DNA of 8,140 nt from positions 1-8,140 of the forward strand of contig CAYUVA010000069.1 of the NCBI GenBank assembly GCA_964448115.1. Direction: 5' to 3'. The DNA comes from CAYUVA01 sp964448115 [NCBI: uncultured bacterium]. Lineage in GTDB: Bacteria; CAYUVA01. Below the pieces are notes generated by a model. That model searched no databases. It saw nothing but the letters and a program-made list of their open reading frames with translations, and was not told where the DNA came from. Below, one piece after another: positions 1 through 5,609 of this stretch. Both the position numbers and the translations under genes were made by a program. Every line of letters starts with the position of its first letter. The first letter of the stretch is position 1.

Positions 1-27
1 ATACCGCAATACTGTGATACAAGGTTA

Positions 28-49
28 ACTGTTTCAGCGCTGAAACAGT
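28..49. repeat. Perfect 22-bp palindrome
   Basis: An 11+11 bp perfect inverted repeat with no spacer, centred on AGCGCT (core GTTTCAGCGCTGAAAC). As RNA it would fold into a hairpin of about nine pairs with a small loop, but no T-run follows on either strand, so it is not a typical intrinsic terminator. As DNA it could be a dimeric repressor operator or the end of a dispersed element. The gene it would serve lies outside the window to the left. The symmetry is seen directly; the role is unknown. Confidence 0.75.
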
Positions 50-242
50 AACTACATCACTCTATCACTTTGCAAGTTTACTGGATGCCCGCCTGCGCGG
101 GATAGGAAGGGGAGAGTACTTAGTTTTGATGATATCGTCCAGTATATTTTATTAACCACATCCATAAAAAAGACCCTAGATCTTCAGGATAACATAGACG
201 AGCTATATCCGAGCCTAGAAGAAGATTACATAAAGTTCTAGG
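44..242 (+). pseudogene. Possible C-terminal remnant of an unidentified gene
   Basis: An open frame of about 65 codons ends at the TAG at 240-242 and has no ATG, GTG or TTG start. Its first half covers the repeat-like, GC-rich stretch and does not look like protein. From about 116 onward it reads like a genuine acidic helical tail (FDDIVQYILLTTSIKK, then LDLQDNIDELYPSLEEDYIKF split across the end). The simplest view is the 3' end of a gene whose 5' part was lost or replaced by the repeat sequence at 28-110. I do not recognise the family. It could also be a chance open frame, and nothing shows that it is translated. Confidence 0.3.
56..71 (+). repeat. 16-nt dispersed repeat, copy 1
   Basis: The sequence ATCACTCTATCACTTT is repeated exactly at 7080-7095 in another intergenic spacer. 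It contains a near-tandem ATCACTCT/ATCACTTT doublet. Here it is followed by a GC-rich inverted stretch (CCCGCctgcGCGGG, 88-101 region) and then GGGGAGAG; the other copy is preceded by GGGGAGAG. This suggests fragments of one intergenic repeat family rather than chance. Confidence 0.5.
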
Positions 243-296
243 CTTCCAGGGTGGGGAGGAGGTAGGTGCCTGGTAATCTCTTAGCAAGAAGCCAAT

Positions 297-746
297 CTAG
301 CGAGCCAGCACCTCAGTAGTCTCCTGTTGGATCTTGGCGCTCGCCTCAGCCTTTATCTTAACAGTATCCAGGATAGATTGGATTAGCTCCTTGTTAGCCT
401 CATCAAGGGAGAGGTACTTCTTGATGAATTCCTTGTCTTCCCTGCTAAGCTGTTCTTGTGTGTCGCTGTTGATAAGTTCCAGTATGATTTCCCTTATTTT
501 AGGATTTCTGGTTCTCTCGTAAAGCAGGTCGAGGTACATGTTTTTAAGGTCGATCTTGTATTCCTCAGAGATCTTTACTAGCAGGTTATCGCTTGGGTGT
601 GCGGTCTTCATTTTCAGCCTGGAAATGTATGGAGCCACAACCCCTAGTGTATCCGCAAGCTGTTGCTGGCTCATATTGTGGTTTTTCTCGATTATATCCT
701 GAAGATACTCGGCGAACGGTTTAGGTGTCCTTTTCAAGTTATCCAT
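297..746 (-). CDS. XRE-family helix-turn-helix transcriptional regulator
   Basis: A 149-residue DNA-binding protein. The helix-turn-helix lies at about residues 14-66: MSQQQLADTLGV is the first helix pair, APYISRLK the recognition helix, and IDLKNMYLDLLYER closes the domain. This is the Cro/C1-type fold in which SQQxLA and the xxISRxE-like helix are typical. The remaining 80 residues are charged and helical and may mediate dimerisation. The frame is open to an ATG at 827, but I chose the ATG at 744-746. The extra 27 residues are not domain-like, and a promoter (TTGCAT, 17 nt, TATATT) ends only six bases before this ATG, which implies a leaderless mRNA. An ATG at 762-764 is the alternative. 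It is divergent from the FtsA/FtsZ-like operon, with several inverted repeats between them, so autoregulation and control of that operon are plausible inferences. Confidence 0.85.
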   Translation of the reverse strand: MDNLKRTPKPFAEYLQDIIEKNHNMSQQQLADTLGVVAPYISRLKMKTAHPSDNLLVKISEEYKIDLKNMYLDLLYERTRNPKIREIILELINSDTQEQLSREDKEFIKKYLSLDEANKELIQSILDTVKIKAEASAKIQQETTEVLAR

Positions 747-752
747 ATTTAT

Positions 753-781
753 AATATAGGACATTTTTACAGGATATGCAA
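753..781 (-). promoter_or_regulatory. Sigma70-like promoter of the XRE gene (leaderless)
   Basis: On the minus strand, TTGCAT (781-776) is separated by exactly 17 nt from TATATT (758-753). The proposed ATG (746-744) begins seven bases beyond the -10, where transcription would start. There is no purine-rich ribosome binding site before either the ATG at 746 or the one at 764, which fits a leaderless transcript. The hexamers and spacing are seen directly; promoter activity is inferred. Confidence 0.5.
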
Positions 782-790
782 GCACCAAAT

Positions 791-849
791 TACCATAACT
801 AATCAGTAAGTAAATACAAGATAACATTACTTACCTGTTAGTTATGATA
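791..849. repeat. Long imperfect inverted repeat upstream of the XRE gene
   Basis: Two 23-nt arms (791-813 and 827-849) match at 19 of 23 positions and are separated by 13 nt. Each arm carries an outer CATAACTAA block and an inner GTAAGTAA block, with the mismatches clustered between the blocks. The block arrangement looks more like paired protein-binding half-sites than a terminator. It lies just upstream of the XRE promoter and in the spacer shared with the FtsA-like gene, so it is a candidate operator for the XRE protein. Confidence 0.6.
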
Positions 850-850
850 A

Positions 851-863
851 GTTACTGAGTAAC
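851..863. promoter_or_regulatory. Palindromic operator-like site GTTACTgAGTAAC
   Basis: A perfect 6+1+6 inverted repeat lies two bases beyond the long inverted repeat. The half-site AGTAAC resembles the AGTAAGTAA blocks of the neighbouring arms and of the site before the transglycosylase gene, so all may be versions of one binding motif. A related CAGTAATC follows at about 868. Function is inferred from symmetry and position only. Confidence 0.4.
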
Positions 864-1037
864 AATTCAGTAATCCTCGGCTTCACTTGATGATTATTAT
901 GAATACTTGATCCAAATGGTTTCTGTGAATAATTTGGTTTGTTAGGGTTGAAAATTGGAAAAATCGTAAAATAATCAATTAAATCAAATAGTTAACTTCA
1001 TTTAAGGCAATTTTTGAAAAATAGGAAAAATTACCTA

Positions 1038-1066
1038 TTGATTTTTCTTGATGTAGGTATTATATT
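1038..1066 (+). promoter_or_regulatory. Sigma70-like promoter of the FtsA/FtsZ-like operon
   Basis: TTGATT (1038-1043), a 17-nt spacer and TATATT (1061-1066) give a plausible promoter with transcription starting near 1073 and a leader of about 50 nt. The same -10 sequence is used by the divergent XRE promoter. An inverted repeat, TACCTA (1032-1037) and TAGGTA (1054-1059), sits with one half just before the -35 and the other in the spacer against the -10. Its centres are 22 bp apart, so a bound dimer would block polymerase. Confidence 0.5.
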
Positions 1067-1124
1067 GAAGATGTGAATGATCTCTATTATGGATGGGTGA
1101 ACTTTTTTCATTGGGAGTTTTGTG

Positions 1125-2345
1125 ATGGAATATGCGGTTATAGCTAGAAATGATTCAGTAGTCATTATCCAAGGAGCACTCCAAGTCACTAAAACTGGCA
1201 ATCAAGAATATATAATCGGAAGATCTACCAACTTAAAGGCGGTTGACTATCGCATAGATCACGATGATCCTAATATAGATTATCTTTCAAAGCAGATTAA
1301 GGGTGATCTCCATATCATCGCACCGGATCTTGGATTCGGAATTATACAAAAACAAGAAAAAATTAAAAACCATAATAAATCTAGAATTTTATTTACTGAA
1401 AAATTATTTAGAGCAAAAATAAAAAAATTGAAAAAGGAAATAAAGGAAAGCAATCAAAAAGGTAATATAATTGGTAACTACAAACTTGATTATGTGCTTG
1501 GTGATAATATATTTTACGATAAATATAAATCATTTCTTTATAAAAAATTCGATGTCATTGAGATCCAGATATCGGGATTTCCTATAGATTACAATGATCT
1601 AGTTAAATATTACTTACAGTTCGAGGAACTGGATTTAAGACCTGACAGTATAATACCTCTTTGTGTAGCTATTGAATATGCTATGGATTTAAGATCCATT
1701 AAAGAACCAGTAGGTGTTTTTTACCAAGAGGAGGATTTCTCCATCGTCTTAAGATATCATGAGTGTCATATAACTGATCTCGTTTACTCGGATTTGGGAT
1801 TTCAAGGGCTATATAACATTATTGCGGAGTTATTCTACACTAATCCTATTGAAGCCAAGAGGATATTCAATGAATGTTCTTGCCTGCCAGATATTGAAAA
1901 TACAACTTTTACTTTGGAGTTTCCAGGAATCGATGACCGTGATCATAAAATTAACTCATTGAGTGCATCATTTTATCTAAATGAAGCGTTTAAAACATAT
2001 CTTATGAAGGTAACTCGCTCAAATTTATTCAAGTATCCTGATAAAAGAATCGATACTTTATATTTAGTACCGGCAGGAATCCAAACTAGAGAAGATATCT
2101 TAAAAGCAATAAGGGAGATACTCGGGGTACATGTGGAGGAATATAATATTAAACAACAAAAGGCACTTGATGATCATAATGAGATGATATTACTTGGAGT
2201 GCTCAAATATATTAACTCAGGGAGAATGTTAGAAACTAGGTTAAATAAAGACATAAGACAACTGGAGCGGAGCATTAAAAAAGAGCATCGCAGGTTGGCA
2301 AAGGATAATCGTAATCGATTATCTGAGAGTACGGTTGCTCTGTAA
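1125..2345 (+). CDS. Degenerate FtsA-like (actin-fold) protein
   Basis: A 406-residue cytoplasmic protein close in length to FtsA (about 420). By hand alignment the middle matches FtsA in order: a 1C-like domain (about 90-175, with YNDLVKYYLQFEELDLRPDS matching the xNLVKxxxxAGLEVDEL helix), an EYA helix, then PVGVFYQEEDFSIVL (195-209) where FtsA has the DIGGGTxDIAV phosphate loop. Next comes GFQGLYNIIAELFYTNPIEA (225-244), aligning without gaps to the GGxxxTxxIAxxLxxxxxEAE helix, and a LVPAG segment (about 313) near the adenosine-binding loop. The key D, G and T residues are missing, and so is an N-terminal DxGT, so ATP binding is doubtful. The C-terminus (370-399) is a charged coiled-coil-like helix, not FtsA's amphipathic membrane anchor. 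The start is ATG 1125 with GGGAG seven bases upstream; a GTG at 1122 is adjacent. The gene is more AT-rich than its neighbours. PilM is the main alternative; the FtsZ-like gene downstream argues for FtsA. Confidence 0.6.
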   Translation: MEYAVIARNDSVVIIQGALQVTKTGNQEYIIGRSTNLKAVDYRIDHDDPNIDYLSKQIKGDLHIIAPDLGFGIIQKQEKIKNHNKSRILFTEKLFRAKIKKLKKEIKESNQKGNIIGNYKLDYVLGDNIFYDKYKSFLYKKFDVIEIQISGFPIDYNDLVKYYLQFEELDLRPDSIIPLCVAIEYAMDLRSIKEPVGVFYQEEDFSIVLRYHECHITDLVYSDLGFQGLYNIIAELFYTNPIEAKRIFNECSCLPDIENTTFTLEFPGIDDRDHKINSLSASFYLNEAFKTYLMKVTRSNLFKYPDKRIDTLYLVPAGIQTREDILKAIREILGVHVEEYNIKQQKALDDHNEMILLGVLKYINSGRMLETRLNKDIRQLERSIKKEHRRLAKDNRNRLSESTVAL

Positions 2346-2350
2346 ATAAG

Positions 2351-2356
2351 AGGGGG
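2351..2356 (+). promoter_or_regulatory. Ribosome binding site of the FtsZ-like gene
   Basis: AGGGGG lies seven bases before the ATG at 2364, within the 18-base gap after the FtsA-like stop codon. The strong site and short gap fix the start and indicate one transcript for both genes. Confidence 0.65.
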
Positions 2357-2363
2357 TAATGTC

Positions 2364-3617
2364 ATGATAAAGGTAGAGGAATCTAATGAGAACATCGCTA
2401 GCAGGGGAAGCGCAAGGATAAAAATAGCAAGCCCATCGCTTCTCATAAGAGCAAAAGGGTTAGGCTTTGGGATCGATACCTTGCGAATGGCGGAAATGTA
2501 TGTCGAGGATCTAAAGGGTGAAAATGAAAGACTATTGCATGTCATTTGCGTGGATGAATTAGCCTTAGAGAACTCGAACCTATCGAACAGGATGCTCTTA
2601 AGATTGCCTGAGAGAGATCAGTATATCCGGGTGGAAAAAGATCCTTGCGCTGCGAGGAGTGCTTTGAGTTCTAGGATGGATGATATCAGTAATTGGCTAG
2701 GTGACGAAATCGAGGTGGTCATTCTATTTGGCATAATGCAGCAGAAAAACTGCGGAATGTATGCAGAGGCAGCTCGCTACCTTGCCTTTGAAAAAAATAA
2801 GCATGTATGCGCAGTTATTGGATTACACCAGGACTTCGATTTTACTAAGGACATAGAACCAAGCAATAATTCCAAATCTCACGAGAATCATAGCGATGAA
2901 CCCAAATGCCACAAAAATCATGAGAATACAATCAGAGCGGTAAAACTATCTTTGTGGGAAATGAAGCATTATTGTCATGGGCTTTTCATTCTCGATGGCT
3001 ATCGCCTTGGCAATTCTACAAACACGGAACAAGACAAGATCCCACTAGGTAAAAAAGGTCCTATGTTTGAGCAAATGATCATGGAGCGGGTAGATTGTCT
3101 TTTAGAACTTGCAAATCAACCACATAAGACAGAGATAACCTTTGGCACGCTACTAGCAGTACTTCAAGATAAGGGACTAGCATACTTCAGCGTATCAAGA
3201 AAATCTGGCGTGAACAAGGTGATCAATATCATTCGGGAGGTTACTGAGGATGCCCTGTGTTTCAAGTCGAGGTTATCCGGTGCAGAGCAGGTCTTGGTCG
3301 TTTTTTCAAGCAAGGACGGCATCTATGTAAGTGAATACCAGCAAATAATGGACGCCATATACAGTAAAGCAAGCTATAATTCAGCAGGAATCCCAATCGA
3401 TGTTGCTTACCTGCAAAAGGAATTAAGCCCGGGAGAATTAGAAGTCGCGGTCATAGCCACCGGTAGATACACCGATTGCGAACGGTATCCGATGGAGAAT
3501 ATGATAGGCTTCAAGCGGGTCGAGATAGTAGATATATTCAAAAAGAATAAAGAAGATGATTCTAACTTGATAAAGCAGGATGATAGATACCAAGCTATGG
3601 CATCCAAGAGGCAATAG
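2364..3617 (+). CDS. Degenerate FtsZ-like (tubulin-fold) protein
   Basis: A 417-residue protein that aligns by eye with FtsZ along most of its length. GLGFG (32-36) sits where the T1 glycine loop should be. WLGDEIEVVILFGIMQQKNC (111-130) then CGMYAEAARYLA matches the [20 protein letters not shown] strand-T4-helix, but MQQKNCG replaces GGGTGxG. AVIGLHQDFDF (150-160) matches VVTKPFxFEG. A His/Asn-rich insert (161-188) follows, then HGLFILDGYRL (205-215, the VDTLIVIPNDRL equivalent). ITFGTLLAVLQDKGLAYFSV (258-277) is the T7 region, with NxDxxD replaced by ExTxxT. SGAEQVLVVFSSKDGIYVSE (305-324) and VAVIATG (361-367) match the FtsZ C-terminal domain. GTP hydrolysis is therefore unlikely, while the fold seems kept. 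VEIVDIFKKNK (387-397) faintly resembles the FtsA-binding tail of FtsZ. It is the second gene of the operon. FtsZ-like families FtsZl-1/FtsZl-2 are the nearest described alternative I know of. Confidence 0.65.
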   Translation: MIKVEESNENIASRGSARIKIASPSLLIRAKGLGFGIDTLRMAEMYVEDLKGENERLLHVICVDELALENSNLSNRMLLRLPERDQYIRVEKDPCAARSALSSRMDDISNWLGDEIEVVILFGIMQQKNCGMYAEAARYLAFEKNKHVCAVIGLHQDFDFTKDIEPSNNSKSHENHSDEPKCHKNHENTIRAVKLSLWEMKHYCHGLFILDGYRLGNSTNTEQDKIPLGKKGPMFEQMIMERVDCLLELANQPHKTEITFGTLLAVLQDKGLAYFSVSRKSGVNKVINIIREVTEDALCFKSRLSGAEQVLVVFSSKDGIYVSEYQQIMDAIYSKASYNSAGIPIDVAYLQKELSPGELEVAVIATGRYTDCERYPMENMIGFKRVEIVDIFKKNKEDDSNLIKQDDRYQAMASKRQ

Positions 3618-3710
3618 CCAATCATGATAAAAATATGTTTACCTGCCGAATCTACTCTCCTGCCTTCTCAATCCCAAAGTGGGCATATCCAGCCCTGCCT
3701 CCTTTCTTTA

Positions 3711-3744
3711 AGCCGGGGGCTTATTCCCCATAATGCCCCCGGCT
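3711..3744. terminator. GC-rich hairpin between convergent genes
   Basis: A perfect 10-bp stem, AGCCGGGGGC (3711-3720) with GCCCCCGGCT (3735-3744), is extended inside by TTAT/ATAA with a single bulged T, leaving a TCCCC loop. It lies 94 bases past the FtsZ-like stop codon and 127 bases past the mltD stop codon on the other strand, so it could block transcription from both sides. Neither side has a U-run, so it is not a textbook intrinsic terminator. A structured RNA element or repeat is possible. Confidence 0.45.
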
Positions 3745-3870
3745 CAACCGAAGCCATATCCAAGATTGGAGGGAGAAAAGGTGAGGAAGTTTCCTTCAAG
3801 GCGCGATACCCTCATGAAAATACGGCTATAATAGGTAGAAAAAGCTAGCCTTACACCTTAATTGTTACTT

Positions 3871-5517
3871 CTATCTATAGATAACCAGGTACTCGCCGGG
3901 GTAGATGTACTTTCTGTTGTACAGGTTGTTCCAACGGATGATCTGGCGCTGAGATACACCGAACTTGCGGGCAATCTTATAGATACTGTCTCCCTTTCGA
4001 ACCCTATATCTGATTACACGAGCTTCATTATTGCCACCATTTTTAGTGCTTTTATATGATTTGCTCGAGTATTGTCTCTTGTCATATCGCAGCGGTCCAG
4101 CCGGGATGATGATGGTTTTGCCAGCGCGAAGGCTCCTGGGATCGTAAATATTGTTAGCCGCCTGGATTGCCTCCACGCTGGTATGGTATCTACGTGCTAT
4201 GCTAATTAGCGTCTCACCCCATCGCACCTTGTGGAACTTGAAACTGGTAATTTTATTTTTAGGGATCTTACTGTACTCAGCCAGGAATCTATCTTTTTTG
4301 CCCTTTGGAATGCGCAGAGTATAGGATTCAACATTGCCTGGGGTACACCATCTTCTTAATTCCGGGTTTAATAAGCGGATCACATCAAGGCTTGTCCCGG
4401 CGCATCTTGCTGCCGTCTCCAGGTCAAAGAATGCACAAACCTCTACCTCATCGAAAACCATAGGCTCATCATAATCGATGTCAAATCCGAAGCTCTCTGG
4501 GTCTTTGCCTATAATAGCAGCAGCATAAAACGCTGGCACATAGTGCCTGGTTTGCGCCTTGAAGAACCTGCGTTCTCTAAGCTCCCAGAAGTCCTCTGTT
4601 TGTCCCACTCTCACGCATCTTTTGGTTCGATTCTCTCCGCCGTTATATGAAGCAAGAGCCAGTTCCCAACTTCCGAAATAGTCATATAACTCCTTGAGAT
4701 ACTTACAGGCAGAGTGTGTCGATTTAATCGGGTCGCATCTTTCATCGACCCACCAGTCGATCTTCAATCCATAGCGCTGTCCTGTTGGAGCGATGAATTG
4801 CCACAAACCCCTTGCATTTGCCCATGAGTAAACTCTGTCCCTGAAGCCGCTCTCGATGAGAACTAGCCAAACCAGATCAGCCGGCATACCATGCTCATAT
4901 AGGATATCCAGGAGAATATTCATATACTTACCTGATCGTTTAAGAGCGCGTGCTATAGCTTTCCTCTTGACGCCGGTGAATGAACGGATCACATCACGCA
5001 CCTCTCGGTTATAGACTAGCTCCATCGGATAAGCATGGGGGCTATCCATCAGCTCCTTCTCGGCTATCTCAGGTATATTGGTAAGATAATCTTCCATCTC
5101 CGCTTCCCAGTCAAAGAGATGGAAGCTAAGGTCGGTAAGGCTTCCTTCATCCTGCACCAGATCCTCGACCAGAACTTCCTCGGGATCAATAGGGGATGGA
5201 TACTCGTTATTAGTTATCGATTGTAGTTCATTTATATAAGCGAGTAGCGATAATCTGAGATCCTCGGTGTCATCCTCTGCAATGAATTCATCCTCTGATT
5301 GTGGGGTCCTTAGATCCATGTCTCCGTTGGGCAGATAGGCATAGTCGTTGTTCACCTCAATATGTTCGCTTTTTGCGCTGGAGACTCTAGGAGTGCTCCT
5401 ACATCCACTATACGCAAGAGAAAATATAATCAACAAAGCGCAAAAAACTGCGACCGCCCGCATTGCCAGACATTCTAATATCAGCCCAAATCCCTTTTTT
5501 GTGCCGATTCCGTTCAT
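3871..5517 (-). CDS. mltD: Membrane-bound lytic murein transglycosylase, MltD type, with LysM domains
   Basis: A 548-residue enzyme predicted to cleave peptidoglycan glycan strands between MurNAc and GlcNAc, leaving 1,6-anhydro-MurNAc ends, in the periplasm. A hydrophobic segment (21-36) ends in SLAYSGC with Cys39, a lipoprotein site whose -3 Tyr is unusual. An acidic spacer (about 50-150) precedes the SLT/GH23 domain (about 185-335) with the ESGF catalytic Glu222, ARGLWQF (235-241) and ASYNGG (289-294). A cryptic LysM-like segment (about 355-405) and two clear LysM repeats follow (427-472, 502-547), joined by a Ser/Lys/Asn linker. E. coli MltD is about 450 residues; the extra length is mostly the acidic spacer. 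The start is ATG 5517; Met19 (5463) would give a tidier signal peptide. Neither has a good ribosome binding site. It is convergent with the FtsZ-like gene and follows the radical SAM gene after 297 bases, so it probably has its own promoter. Confidence 0.9.
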   Translation of the reverse strand: MNGIGTKKGFGLILECLAMRAVAVFCALLIIFSLAYSGCRSTPRVSSAKSEHIEVNNDYAYLPNGDMDLRTPQSEDEFIAEDDTEDLRLSLLAYINELQSITNNEYPSPIDPEEVLVEDLVQDEGSLTDLSFHLFDWEAEMEDYLTNIPEIAEKELMDSPHAYPMELVYNREVRDVIRSFTGVKRKAIARALKRSGKYMNILLDILYEHGMPADLVWLVLIESGFRDRVYSWANARGLWQFIAPTGQRYGLKIDWWVDERCDPIKSTHSACKYLKELYDYFGSWELALASYNGGENRTKRCVRVGQTEDFWELRERRFFKAQTRHYVPAFYAAAIIGKDPESFGFDIDYDEPMVFDEVEVCAFFDLETAARCAGTSLDVIRLLNPELRRWCTPGNVESYTLRIPKGKKDRFLAEYSKIPKNKITSFKFHKVRWGETLISIARRYHTSVEAIQAANNIYDPRSLRAGKTIIIPAGPLRYDKRQYSSKSYKSTKNGGNNEARVIRYRVRKGDSIYKIARKFGVSQRQIIRWNNLYNRKYIYPGEYLVIYR

Positions 5518-5550
5518 AACACCACTACATTTAGTAGTTTACTGGTAAGT

Positions 5551-5579
5551 AAATTACAACAAGATAGGATGATTTTCAA
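5551..5579 (-). promoter_or_regulatory. mltD: Possible mltD promoter overlapped by an operator-like motif
   Basis: On the minus strand TTGAAA (5579-5574), 17 nt, then a weak TAATTT (5556-5551). The -10 is overlapped by TTTACTggtaAGTAAA (5538-5553), an inverted repeat, and by GTAAGTAAAT (5545-5554), which also occurs exactly upstream of the XRE gene (806-815). The -10 match is poor, so the promoter call is tentative; the shared motif is seen directly. Confidence 0.35.
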
Positions 5580-5609
5580 TGATAGAATGATAATTTTTAC
5601 AAGAAACGC

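Larger units (their letters stand above)
747..1124. other. Divergent regulatory spacer, no gene
   Basis: This 378-base AT-rich region lies between the XRE gene and the FtsA-like gene. It contains the XRE promoter, the long inverted repeat and GTTACTgAGTAAC, a CCAAAT-n14-ATTTGG inverted repeat (912-917/932-937), and two loosely similar direct repeats of the type TTGAAAAxTxGGAAAAAT (from 948 and from 1014). It also holds the FtsA-like promoter, flanked by TACCTA and TAGGTA. I found no convincing coding frame in it. Its density of symmetric motifs is far above what a bare promoter needs. Confidence 0.7.

Noticed and set aside
747-827. N-terminal extension of the XRE protein by 27 residues to the ATG at 827
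   Set aside because: The extension is hydrophobic and unlike the domain, and it overlaps the promoter hexamers and the inverted repeat.
947-1035. CRISPR-like direct repeats in the AT-rich spacer
   Set aside because: There are only two imperfect low-complexity copies about 66 bases apart; AT-rich sequence explains them.
1125-2345. PilM (type IV pilus) identity for the actin-like gene
   Set aside because: No PilN, PilO or PilQ gene follows; the next gene is FtsZ-like, which favours an FtsA relative, although the folds are similar.
2174-2545. 123-codon minus-strand frame across the FtsA/FtsZ-like junction
   Set aside because: It is a shadow of two well-supported plus-strand genes and shows no domain or start signal.
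3827-3832. Perfect TATAAT on the plus strand
   Set aside because: No acceptable -35 lies 16-18 nt upstream, and it would only drive transcription antisense to the end of mltD.
3624-3848. 74-codon open frame on the plus strand
   Set aside because: It spans the strong hairpin, lacks a ribosome binding site, and its composition (Ser/Pro/Gly-rich, no domain pattern) is not protein-like.
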